Positions 55,239 through 64,000 of a stretch of DNA of 64,000 nt are shown here, piece after piece. Source of the DNA: Guillardia theta CCMP2712 (Eukaryota > Cryptophyceae > Pyrenomonadales > Geminigeraceae). Position numbers and translations under genes: made by a program. Each line of letters begins with the position of its first letter. Position 1 is the stretch's first letter. The stretch lies in the NCBI RefSeq assembly GCF_000315625.1, contig NW_005434566.1, positions 140,903 through 204,902 of the forward strand, written 5' to 3'. The notes under the pieces were generated by a model. That model ran no database searches. It saw only the letters and a list, made by a program, of their open reading frames with translations, and was not told the DNA's origin.

Positions 55239-56298
55239 ACATGTCAGGAAAAGCAAGACAACGCACTAGCACACAACTGTAGATCGCTGTATATTTTTTC
55301 CTCCGAAAATCTCCATAGCATTCACTTTGATACCTACGGTTTGTCGTTCCAGCCCGCCGGAGGTTTCGTCGTAGTTGAAGAACTAGAAGAAACTTTCCTT
55401 TGCACCTCCTCGTTTGCACCTCCTCGTGTTCCTTTTAACAGTCCCTGTGAGCATGCAGCTCCATGTATGCTTGAAGACATATGTCTGCGATTGACCGCCC
55501 CGCAAGTTCGCCATTGATTGCAACGTGCTTCACAATTCTGAGGGCAGCGAGAATTATTCCTTGTGGCCCAAATTTTATCTATGCAATGCAAAAACAATTG
55601 CAAAGGGTATTCAAGATGTGTGTGAGGTCTGCTCATACTGACAACGCGCATACATTTGCACTGTATGAGAATATACATTTATTACACAAACATAAAAAGT
55701 GCTCAACTATTCTTGCTGTGTGTAAATAGTCTCTAGTTTTATATCACTTGGACAAAATATTGGTACACTTGGAAGCCTGTTTGGGTTCTTTTGTATGCAC
55801 AGTATGGAGTTGAACAGAGCGCAAAGACACTTTCTCTTATTGCTGGTGAGTGAGTTGATTTGATCATCTGTCACCTGGAAAAATGAGCAGAACATAGCAT
55901 CCTTTGTATTATTCTTGTCAGATTGCTTAGCTGAGCCCGGCTTTGCAAAGTTGTTTGACCGTTGCTGTGCAGTACATTGTTTTGCGCATGATTTGCTTGG
56001 ACCTTGTGACGGCTCCAGTAGATTGTTCTCATGAGCAGCAAAGACTGAGAACTGGGGCACGAAGTGGTTTTTCCCGTCTTCCATCTTTTCGTAGCTTTTT
56101 GAATTTCAAGATCTCAGGACAGAGAAGTCGAGTGTAACAACAATTGAGAGTTGCCGAGGCTTGTAGATATCAGAATGTGCAACCAAAAATCTTTGAAAAT
56201 CTCTCCACTTCCTTTTCGACCTCTTCTAGACAGCCAAGACTGAGACGATGCCAGTGCCTACTGGTTCTTGCTTCTTTTCTCCGCTCTTCTCCGTTCCG

Positions 56299-56301
<3 letters not shown>

Positions 56302-56332
<31 letters not shown>

Positions 56333-56391
56333 TCTCTTCCTCTCTCTCTCTCTCTCTCTTCCTCTCTCCCTCTCTCTCTCTCTCCTTCCGA
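56302..56391. repeat. (CT)n with CTTCCTCTCTC interruptions
   Basis: Alternating CT dinucleotide runs separated by TTCCTCTC blocks on the top strand. Confidence 0.92.
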
Positions 56392-57039
56392 CCTCGTTTC
56401 CTCTTCCTGAGCCTGCAGACTTCTTCTGACTCCCTGCGTAAAAATATACATTCCGTACCCTACCCATTACTCCTTCTACCCCACCAATTTCCTGCAATAT
56501 CACCGGTACTCTAGGTAGTGTACCCGTCATGTTTGTGAGAAAATGGTTGTATTGTTTTTTGGTGGTACAGATCTGGTGTTGCTGAAAATCGAAAATAGTC
56601 GTTTTCGATCACCAGGGGTCCTATCGGGGGGCCGCATTACTTTTTAAAATGCAAAAAGGAGATGACAGCTAGAAGAGTATTCTCTGATAAGACGTCTTTT
56701 CAGAGAGCTTCTTTTAAAATTGTTATTTTAGGAACCAGTCGCGGCCTGTTTCGTGCTGGTCGGCTGACTGGAATTCACTACCCCTGTCTCCTAGCTTATA
56801 GACCCCACCCTCCTTCACCCGCCCCCTTCCCCCTTCATAACTGCCCCTCCCCCAGTTCTGCCCCCAGTTCCTCCAGCAGTTCCTCGTCCTCCTCCAGCCT
56901 GAAACAAGGATTGACGATGGTGCCTGAGGGATTTGTCTTGTCATTGGAATTTTGCATTGATTGGCTGTTAACATAGACGTGTTGCAATGCCTGCCTCTGT
57001 GTTTTTCTGTACAGAATTCAAGGTCACTGTTTATAGCGA

Positions 57040-57092
57040 ACGGTCCACATCTGGACCCGGTCCACATCTGGACCCGGTCCACATCTGGACCC
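57040..57092. repeat. Triplicated palindromic 17-bp unit
   Basis: Three direct copies of GGTCCACATCTGGACCC. Each is itself an inverted repeat (GGTCCA, four-base spacer CATC, TGGACC), so three small hairpins are possible. A short direct duplication of CCTAGCTCG follows. Confidence 0.9.
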
Positions 57093-57460
57093 TAGCTCGT
57101 CCCTAGCTCGATTTATCTCTATCATGTTGCCTATGCCATGAAAGTAGACCAGTGTCTGGCTCGAGAGAATAATTATGTGACCTAATGATGATTTCTCTTC
57201 GAAGAGTTATGCATTAGCGCTTTGCCTTCGCCATGTTTTCAACACAATGTATTCCTCAAACAACTGTTGCAGTATCCCTTCGTCTTTCACCCTGTCTGAG
57301 CTGTGACTAATTTAATCTAGCATCGACCTCAGGAGGCTTCCTGTATCTCTGCAATGTACGACTATGAAAGCAATAAAACATTGTTAACTTACCGTAAAGC
57401 AAGATAAACCACGCTCACTTGGTCAAACATTCTCACACGAAGCAGATTTTATCCTGCTCT

Positions 57461-58800
57461 GAGCACACTTGCCCTCGTTCAACGATCATCAGGTACACAC
57501 AACCAAACAGGACCAGTCATCACCTCTCCGAGCTCTTCTGTCTGTGCTGACCCCTTCGCCAGTAGCCACTTCACCTCCATGCATCTCCTCTAGTCATCGC
57601 GGTCACCAGCGCTCACACAGGTCTTACTGGGAACATGCATCGGGTGCTCTGAATGGGATGGTGAGGCAGGTAGGGGGTCAGAGGCGGCAAGCAGCAAGCC
57701 TTTGAGAAAGTGACCTGCAGCCCTCTCATGCAGATGCGATAGGAGAGGATCGAGTCTTTACAGCTTACGTCAGCCTGATACCGCGACCATTCCCTCCTAC
57801 AGGATAGATGTTCAACTCTGAGGGAACCAGCACATGTTTTCTGGCCCTATGTTCTCATAACTCCAGCAAGCCAGGCGAGAGTCAAGCTATGCTCGCAACG
57901 CTGATAGCCATTCATCCGTTTCGAGCTCAAGCTCAAGAGCTGAAACTGGCTGCTGTATTAGATGACTTGATAGGGATAGACTTGATGCCCACAGCGCGAC
58001 AACAGGGGTGAATGTCGTGAAAGAAAAGCTTCTACTTGCAACATCCACTGCTGTGCTCCGACTCCTTGACAAGACAACAAACAGACTGCGCTTGCGCACT
58101 GACCCGCATGCACTTGCGCAACAACAAATGACAGCGACGGGAGCTGAAATCTGCGACTTGTATTCTGCTGCTGCATTACCATCAGTGCAGCTGAGCCAAG
58201 AGGTTGGGCCCTGAGACTGACCCGCAATCCAGGCAGAGAGCTTCTTCGAATGACAAGCCGAGTGAGCTTGAATGATGCGGCAGATTTGTATGTGAACAGA
58301 GGAGCTCTTCGCCGGGGTTCTGATCGGAATCTTCAAATGATACTAACAGTCTTTGAATGATCCCTCTGCTCTTTGAATCAGGCGGTTCGACCGACGCAGG
58401 AGACGACCGGGCCGGGCTCCCGAAGATTCAATTTGAAAGTTCCCATCGTAATCGATGACTCTATACATGAACGATAACTCAGACAGTCAAGTCCTCCTCA
58501 TTTTCCTGGTCTCCCAGCCAAATCTCCGTCGTCAAGTTTGGTCGTCTTGGTGAAATTGCGATAGCGTTTGTTGCGAACCAGGAGAAATTTGACAGAAGGG
58601 AGCTCAGCAGTGTAATGAAATTACCCATCTCTCTCTCTTCCTGTGTCTGCTTCTTCTACCTCACTTTTCGTCCTCATCCTACAACTCTCCTTCTCCTCCT
58701 TCTCCTCCCTCTGTCTCTCTTTCTCCGTACTCAAAGATCCCTCCTCCTCCCGCCCCAACTCCCCTTCGCTCGCCCACGGCTGTCAACGACGAAAACCCCT
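57461..58800. other. Region without a confident gene
   Basis: Overlapping frames on both strands at 57808-58336 (plus: VKEKLLLATSTAVLRLLDKT; minus: Ser-rich) are inconclusive. Pyrimidine-rich sequence follows at 58620-58760. I cannot call a gene. Confidence 0.4.
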
Positions 58801-58804
58801 TTCT

Positions 58805-59599
58805 CTCCAGCCTTGCGAGTCACTCGACTATCTTGAAGGCTTGTTCAAGTATTATGATGGACTTCGATCAAACTTGAAGCTTATTTTGAACATGAGTCTG
58901 TTGATGGAGGTCAGCTCAAGCTGGACAGATTTTGCCTGCCCAGGGATCTTTACCCAAGTGCTGGGCAGCAGCTGCGTGATGGACTTGCAACTGTTCTCTA
59001 TCTTGAGAGCTTTGATGAGCACACCAGAGACAAATGAAGCGTTATTATATCAACAACAATGTAAATGTGAAGGTACAAGGCAAACTGCTTGCAAAACAGT
59101 GGTGATATTGTTCGGTAAGATCAAGAATTTTGATAAGAATATGTAAACGTCCAGCGATAAGATCCCAAGTCTTCTGTTCTTACTTTCTTCAGATTCTGTG
59201 TTGACCAAAAAATGCTCAGGGGAAAAAGCTTTGTGCTACAGACAGTCATTGAAGATTTTTCTTACACCTTTCTTGGATCAATCGTCGTTAAGATCTTCTC
59301 GATCTCTTCGTCGAGCTCTTATATCGCTTCCTTGATCATCTGTCGCCCTCCCCGAGATGAAAGAAATATGCTCTGTTTACTAGTATACACTTCTGACATT
59401 CAGAAGGAGGGCCACGTGCTGGGATCACAGAGAGGTAAAGGTGAAGACATGACTGTCAACTCTCTCTGTCGCACTGTATCTGCTCCTTCTGGCTCCTTCA
59501 GGGTCCTAAGAAGCTTCCAAGGGCTACCATCCATGAGCCCAATTACGTTGAGCTGAGCAGCGCGACTGACACTTGGGCTCCTCTATTCACACTGTGAAA
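58805..59599 (+). CDS. Possible hypothetical gene, exons only
   Basis: Two stretches look coding. The first, about 58820-59070, reads SLDYLEGLFKYYDGLRSNLK and SWTDFACPGIFTQVLGSSC; it ends at a candidate donor. The last exon starts after TCCTTCAG at about 59502. It reads GPKKLPRATIHEPNYVELSS, then ATDTWAPLFTL, and stops at about 59599. An intermediate segment near 59195-59440 is open but ambiguous in frame. I do not recognise the protein and could not find a consistent phase across all parts, so this may be one gene or none. Confidence 0.3.
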
Positions 59600-60567
59600 C
59601 ATCCCCCATTGTAGGCAGGTTTCGCACAGTGAAGGGAAAACAGCACTCGCAGTGTAGGCAGTGTTTGTAGGCAGTGTTTGCCGTGAGTGAAAATGCGCCC
59701 AAGTCAACAACAACCAGGTATGTATGATGACATTCAAACCAGCGATCACAGACAGACGAGGAAGAATGATCAGCGAAGAGCGAGGCTGACAGCGTTATGG
59801 TCTCGTAGTGACGCCGCCTCATCTGAGCGCCTGCCCCCTTCCCTTTTGCTCATATCATCTTGTGCGACTCATCTCTTCTATCTCGCCATTGTGTTCGCTC
59901 GATGTCTTGTGCTTCATATCCTTATGCATAGTATCGTCAACACTCAGCCACTCGATAGCCATGGACCCCCAGCACCATCCCGATGGCATTCCCTTTCCAT
60001 CCCTTCCGTTCCCTTGTCTTCCATTGCCCTTCCCTCCCCTCTTCTGTACTCATTCTCTGACGTCTCTCTCCCCGCCCCGAAGGACGCCTCCCTCCTCCCA
60101 TCGCTCGTCATCGACTACCGCCATATCCGCTTTTTCTCGAAACCATGGATACCTGTCCAAGGGGCGCACCACAACCAGGAGATATGCTGATATCCGAACA
60201 TATATCTTTTCGATTTTTTCGATGTATCTTGGATATATATTCATTTCTTCTAGAGCCTTCTACGATATCTTTGAACGCAAAGGAGCCAAAACAAACTGCA
60301 CCCGCCTCAGAGCTTTAGCTATCTAATAAGGGGGTCACTAGTCATAACCTAGTGTAGGTTTACAGCAGCTTCAGCCTAGTGGAGGTCAATGCTGACCCAA
60401 AGGGGTCGCAGGTTCTTGCGGTTCGGGGCGTGTATCCGTATCCCTTACGAAACGACGTCATTTCTGGTCTCAGAAAGGTCTGGACGAGTTTCTTTTTCTG
60501 AAAGAACGTCTTTTCTTTCCACCACCCGGAAATCATCCCCACCCCCACTCCCCTCTGGATATTCCTC
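59600..60567. other. Intergenic region upstream of the MYB gene
   Basis: No gene recognised. A tRNA-like patch lies at 60375-60430. Sequence just before 60568 contains CCCCACCCCCAC, a short match to the TACCCC type. Confidence 0.45.
60375..60430 (+). other. Weak tRNA-like (pol III box) patch
   Basis: CAGCCTAGTGG resembles an A box. GACCCAAAGGGGTC is a perfect small hairpin at the anticodon-arm position, and AGGTTCTTGC is a poor B-box match. It is not a functional tRNA by eye; it could be a tRNA-derived repeat. Confidence 0.2.
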
Positions 60568-61992
60568 ATGTCGTGGGGGGTACCCGGAATCCGTTTAAAA
60601 CGGCGCCCGCCGTCAAGAACACTTCCTCGCATGCGCCGGCGATCGGAGCGTTCCTCCCCGCCCTCTCCGCCTCCTCCTCCTCTCCCCCGCAACGATCAGG
60701 ACCCCCTCCTCCCTACTCCTCCTCTCACACAACGGTCGAACCCTCTCTCTCATCCTCCTTCACTCCCTGCTCTGACGCAGCTTCATAGTCCTCCTCTCGC
60801 TCCACCTCGTTCCATCAATCCACATCGCCAACCTTCATCCCACTTCTCCCCTGCTGAAACTTCTTCATCTTCTCTTCAACTTCCCTCCACCAATCTCCCT
60901 CACTCCCGCATGTCCTTATTGCATCCCATCGCCCATCAGTGGAAAGCCTCCCTCCCTCCGACCCCCATGTACGACCACACCTTGCAGTCGCAGACTCCAT
61001 TTCACTTGGACACACAGTCATCTCTGCAATATTTCCCATACCAATCACAATCGTCACACCCCCCAACTGCATTTCCACCTTATCCTCCCTACTCTCACAT
61101 CTATGCTCGCCCTCAACAACCCCAGGACGCCATTCACGACGCACCTCCTGCTTGCTACAACCCTGCTCCTTCCTACTCCAGCTTCCATCAGGACTTCCCT
61201 GTTCCCCCTGTGCACAAGCAAACGGTGATACATGCTGCATCTCACCTTGCTGGGCTCAGCGCTCCCATGGACGCTCCTCCCCTGCCGACATCATCGCAAC
61301 ATGCTAGCAACGCGGGCTACGACAGGCCTCCTTGCTACGACGTACCTGGTCCCTCGCGCCTACACCCTTCCATCGCGCCGCCTCGTCCTCCTGCCTCTCA
61401 ATCTGTTGACAGCGCTGTTGCCGCTCTTTGGCCGGAGTATCAGGAGCCCGGTCAATCCTATCTGACTCCTTCAGATCCCTCCGGTGGACAAGGAGCAGCA
61501 GGGTTGTACTCTACCACGACACAGAGAGCTAGAGAGCAGCAGCAGCAGCGAGACAAGACTTCCTTGGATGCCTGCATGGACGACCCTTTCCGAGCAGACT
61601 TTCAGCAGACGATCCTCTCGGCGACGGAGATGGCGGGCAGTGGGCAGCTTACAGACAGCTCGAGCTCAGCTGAGTCCGACGGCAACGAAGGGGCTCGAGC
61701 AGACGCAGCAGGAGGAGCAGGGGGGAGGAAGCAGAAGAAGCGAGGAGAGAAGGGATCTGCCGCGGGTCACTCAAGGCACTGGAAGGAGGAGGAGCACGAA
61801 ACCTTCTTGATGGCCCTCAAGAAGCTGAGTCCCGAGACTCTCGCTAGTGACAGTGGAGGGCTGGGGCCAGGTATTGCCGAGCTGATCGCCGCGGTTGTCA
61901 AGACGCGAACAGTTTCTCAGGTGCGGTCGCACGCTCAGAAGTTTCTGATCAGGTGGAGGAAGCAGCGGGAGGGGCCGGGACAAGGGAAGTGA
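60568..61992 (+). CDS. SHAQKF-type MYB-related transcription factor
   Basis: Predicted nuclear DNA-binding protein. The frame is up to 474 residues and uninterrupted. The first 330 residues are Pro/Ser/Tyr-rich and low-complexity (probable disordered activation region). A Ser/Asp-rich stretch and a basic patch (GGRKQKKRGEKG) follow. The MYB domain occupies residues 405-464: HWKEEEHETFLMALKKL, then GPGIAELIAAVVKTRTVSQV and RSHAQKFLIRWRKQ. SHAQKF at 454-459 is the hallmark of the single-repeat MYB family known from plant clock and reveille-type factors; similar proteins occur in algae, oomycetes and amoebae. A 15-residue loop between helices 1 and 2 is longer than usual. The start is uncertain: ATGs at 60568, 60631 and 60910 are in frame. 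Confidence 0.83.
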   Translation: MSWGVPGIRLKRRPPSRTLPRMRRRSERSSPPSPPPPPLPRNDQDPLLPTPPLTQRSNPLSHPPSLPALTQLHSPPLAPPRSINPHRQPSSHFSPAETSSSSLQLPSTNLPHSRMSLLHPIAHQWKASLPPTPMYDHTLQSQTPFHLDTQSSLQYFPYQSQSSHPPTAFPPYPPYSHIYARPQQPQDAIHDAPPACYNPAPSYSSFHQDFPVPPVHKQTVIHAASHLAGLSAPMDAPPLPTSSQHASNAGYDRPPCYDVPGPSRLHPSIAPPRPPASQSVDSAVAALWPEYQEPGQSYLTPSDPSGGQGAAGLYSTTTQRAREQQQQRDKTSLDACMDDPFRADFQQTILSATEMAGSGQLTDSSSSAESDGNEGARADAAGGAGGRKQKKRGEKGSAAGHSRHWKEEEHETFLMALKKLSPETLASDSGGLGPGIAELIAAVVKTRTVSQVRSHAQKFLIRWRKQREGPGQGK

Positions 61993-62157
61993 AGGAGGAG
62001 GGAGGGGGCAGGATAAAACAAGTCATAAATGTAAAGGTAGTTGGGATGTCTTTCAATAAATCAAGATAAGGACAACAAATGGATATTGTTAGTCGACGCG
62101 CTCCAACACACTGTTGCATCCCCTTGGCAGGCTCTCCTGTTCCCTTACTCCTCCTCC
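61993..62157. other. Short gap between convergent genes
   Basis: 3' flanks of the MYB (+) and TOG-like (-) genes. An AATAAATC stretch near 62056 could serve as a polyadenylation signal for the MYB transcript. Confidence 0.4.
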
Positions 62158-64000
62158 TTACATCGCGTTCTCCTTGTTCGACGATCCGTCGACAACAACG
62201 TCGACAGGTAGAGCGTTGTCAGCAGCCCCTGACTTGAGTTTCTGCTGACGTGTCAACAACAACTTTCGGGCTCTAAGGGGTTCAACCTTGATGTGCTCCA
62301 TCCTCAGCGCCCGGAAGTCAGTCCGTTTGTTCGCCAAGGATGATTTCACCTCAGCTAGCACAGCCAATATCAGCCTAACTTGTTCCTCCTCCCATAGCCC
62401 CCCTCACCCCAACCCATCTTCCTCCTTTGCCCTCCCCTCCTCTCTTCCTCCTCTTCTGCCCCCCTCCCTCCTCCCAAACCTCGGTTAGCGGGAGGGTTCT
62501 TGAACAGCTTGCGGATGCTCTCTGACGAGCCTTCAAGGAGCTTGTCGGCTCTGAAGTGCACATGAGCTGAGAGACGAGGAGGGAGCGGGGAGGGGAGGAA
62601 GTGGAGGGAATGGGGAGGAAAGGGAGGGGAGTACCAGGGGAGGGAAGGGACAGGAGGACAGGAGACAACAAGGAGAAAGTAAGAGAGGAGGAGGAAGATG
62701 AGAGGAGGTCGAAGATGAAAGGTATAACGACCTCTCGGGCCACTTCTTCATGAACTGCTCCATGGCAGCCTTGCCGTTTGCTGGGCAGGGAGTGAGGAGA
62801 GAAGATTGCAGAACGGAAAAGAGGAGGAGAGGGGAGAGAGGAGGGGGCTGGAGTACAAGAGAAACTTGGACTAGGAGAAAGGAGGAAGATGAGGAGGACG
62901 AGGACGAAGGAAGACCTCTGGTGTCCGCACTCGTGTCACTGAGAGACTTGCTCAGAATCTCAACAATCATGTCGACCTGATCAGAGGCAGGAGGTCAGAG
63001 CAAGACGGAGTGAAGAAGAGGCGAAGAGGGGAGAACAGCAAGGGAAAGGAGGAGGGGTGGGGAGGAGAGTGGAGGATGGAGAGGGAGAGGGAGAGGGAGA
63101 GGGAGAGGGAGAGGGAGAGGGAGACGAAGACGGAAACTGAGGAGGAGACTGAGGAGGAGGAGCTGAGGAGGAGGAGCTGAGGAGGAGGGAGATGATAAGG
63201 ATATCTGACCTCCTTCTCGCTCTCCTTCCCGCTGGTCTGGTTGATGACGATCTCCACGCACGAGGATGCGCACGAACGGGCCTGCGCAAAGCTAAGGCAC
63301 CTCCTCGTGCTGCTGACTGACTGACCTGAGGGTGGATGTCCCCCATGGCAGCTAGGAAGTGAGGGAGCAGGGAGGAAGGCTGCGGAAGCGTCAGGATGAG
63401 GGACGGGTAGGGAGAACTGGAGGGGAGAGGAGAAGGAGGAGAGGAGAGGAGAGGAGGCGAGGGATGAGAAGAGGAGAGGAGACGAGGGGAGGGGAGAGGA
63501 GAGGAGAGGAGGAGAGAGGAGGAGAGGGGAGGGGAGGGGAGTGCTTACGGTGAGAGCGGCTGTGATGGCCTTGAGGGTCTGGGTAGCAGACTCCGAGATG
63601 ACTTTGATGCTAACGTAGGTGAGCTTCAAGAGCGCGGGGAGGAGGAACCTGTACGAGAAGGGCAGCGTCAAGGGCAGACTGAGGAGGAGAGGAGAAGGAA
63701 AAGGAGGAGGAAAAGAAGGAGGAGAAGGAGAAGGAAAAGGAGGAGGAGGGGGGGAGCCTCACTTGGCACCGTTGGCAAGCTTGTCGCCTAGGAAAGGGAG
63801 GAGGCGGTTGATCAACGTGCAGGACTCTCTGACGATCTGACATGGGAGGTTGAGCCTTGCAGGGAAGAAAGAGGAGCAGGAGGGCAGGAGATGGGAAAGA
63901 GAGGGGAGAAAGAAGTGAAAAAGCAGCAGCAACATCAACCTGAGAGCGAGCGTCGCTCACTTGAACCGCCAAATACTCGCAAAGCTTTTCAAGAAATTCT
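62158..64000 (-). CDS. CLASP_N/TOG-like HEAT-repeat protein, 5' part off window
   Basis: Minus-strand gene whose start lies beyond 64000. Exons seen: 64000-63961 (EFLEKLCEYLAVQ), about 63839-63769 (IVRESCTLINRLLPFLGDKL), about 63682-63550 (RFLLPALLKLTYVSIKVISE with SATQTLKAITAALT), about 63351-63329 (AMGDIHPQ), about 63289-63210 (ARSCASSCVEIVINQTSGKE), about 62976-62918 (VDMIVEILSKSLSDTSADTR), about 62781-62733 (NGKAAMEQFMKKWPER), about 62557-62480 (ADKLLEGSSESIRKLFK) and 62362-62158 (EVKSSLANKRTDFRALRMEH to SSNKENAM). The order of helices, with VREAC-like, LLPALLKL, CVEIVI, ILSKSLSD and WPERADKLL elements, matches the CLASP N-terminal/TOG fold that binds tubulin. The protein ends soon after this domain, so it is shorter than typical CLASP. 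Introns are purine-rich on the top strand. Confidence 0.65.
63060..63200. repeat. GGGAGA and GGAGGA repeats in TOG-like intron
   Basis: About seven copies of GAGGGA hexamers, then GAGGAGGAGCTGAG repeats, inside an intron of the minus-strand gene. Confidence 0.88.

Larger units (their letters stand above)
55239..57460. other. Intergenic region
   Basis: No recognisable gene. It contains a CT microsatellite (56302-56391), a small TACCCC patch (56450-56520) and the palindromic triplicate at 57040-57092. Short frames lack domains. Confidence 0.5.

Noticed and set aside
57887-58336. Minus-strand 149-residue frame and overlapping plus-strand frames
   Set aside because: Neither strand shows a recognisable domain or clear splice phases; undecidable by eye.

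Overview
This window is nuclear DNA from an intron-rich unicellular eukaryote, most likely a flagellated alga. Coding regions are interrupted by short GT-AG introns, mostly about 40 to 370 bp. The gene set mixes plant/algal-type regulators (an RWP-RK factor and a SHAQKF-type MYB), a tandem Zn2Cys6 regulator, a Polycomb RING1 homologue and a FAM184-type coiled-coil protein that suggests a cilium. A cryptophyte such as Guillardia would fit, but that assignment is inference. No bacterial operon, CRISPR array or rRNA was seen.

Layout: 0-3.5 kb holds an unrecognised multi-exon gene (+, 5' end at the window edge) facing a single-pass membrane protein (-). 3.9-5.9 kb is a pyrimidine-asymmetric TACCCC/CCACCCC tract joined to a very GC-rich island. 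7.3-14.6 kb carries the tandem Zn2Cys6 regulator (+), the RING1-like E3 ligase (+) and a CaMK-type kinase with an N-myristoylation signature (-). 15.7-17.2 kb is a second tract/island complex. 17.8-20.7 kb is a long intronless GH36 alpha-galactosidase. 21.4-23.2 kb is a tandem repeat plus a long TACCCC tract. 23.7-26.8 kb is the RWP-RK factor.

27.9-31.0 kb (-) contains a La-motif RNA-binding protein, an exon cluster downstream of it, and an upstream reading frame that overlaps its start. 32.0-35.0 kb has a membrane fatty-acid desaturase (+) convergent with a FUN14-like EF-hand membrane protein (-). 35.4-36.3 kb is simple repeats. 37.3-38.4 kb is an unrecognised gene (-). 38.9-40.4 kb is another tract, in which the strand bias flips.

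41.6-43.8 kb is a gag-only retroelement (-) between direct repeats. One repeat runs into the third GC-rich island (43.7-44.7 kb). 45.5-49.3 kb is a large unrecognised multi-exon gene (+). 49.7-53.6 kb is the FAM184-like gene (-). 54.5-55.2 kb encodes a protein made of eight Cys-His-Cys-Cys repeats. 60.6-62.0 kb is the MYB gene. The right edge holds a CLASP/TOG-like microtubule protein (-) that runs off the window.

The regulators cover transcription (Zn2Cys6, RWP-RK, MYB), chromatin (RING1) and RNA (La). FAM184 and the TOG-like protein point to cytoskeleton and cilium. No local pathway linkage is visible, as expected for a eukaryote. The most unusual material is non-genic: recurring TACCCC tracts paired with GC-rich islands full of GTGAC/GTCAC, GTAC and GGCCCGG words, sharing a 15-bp motif, one of which appears to have expanded inside a retroelement repeat. 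Exon boundaries were assigned by eye from splice consensus and phase; some short introns remain unresolved.
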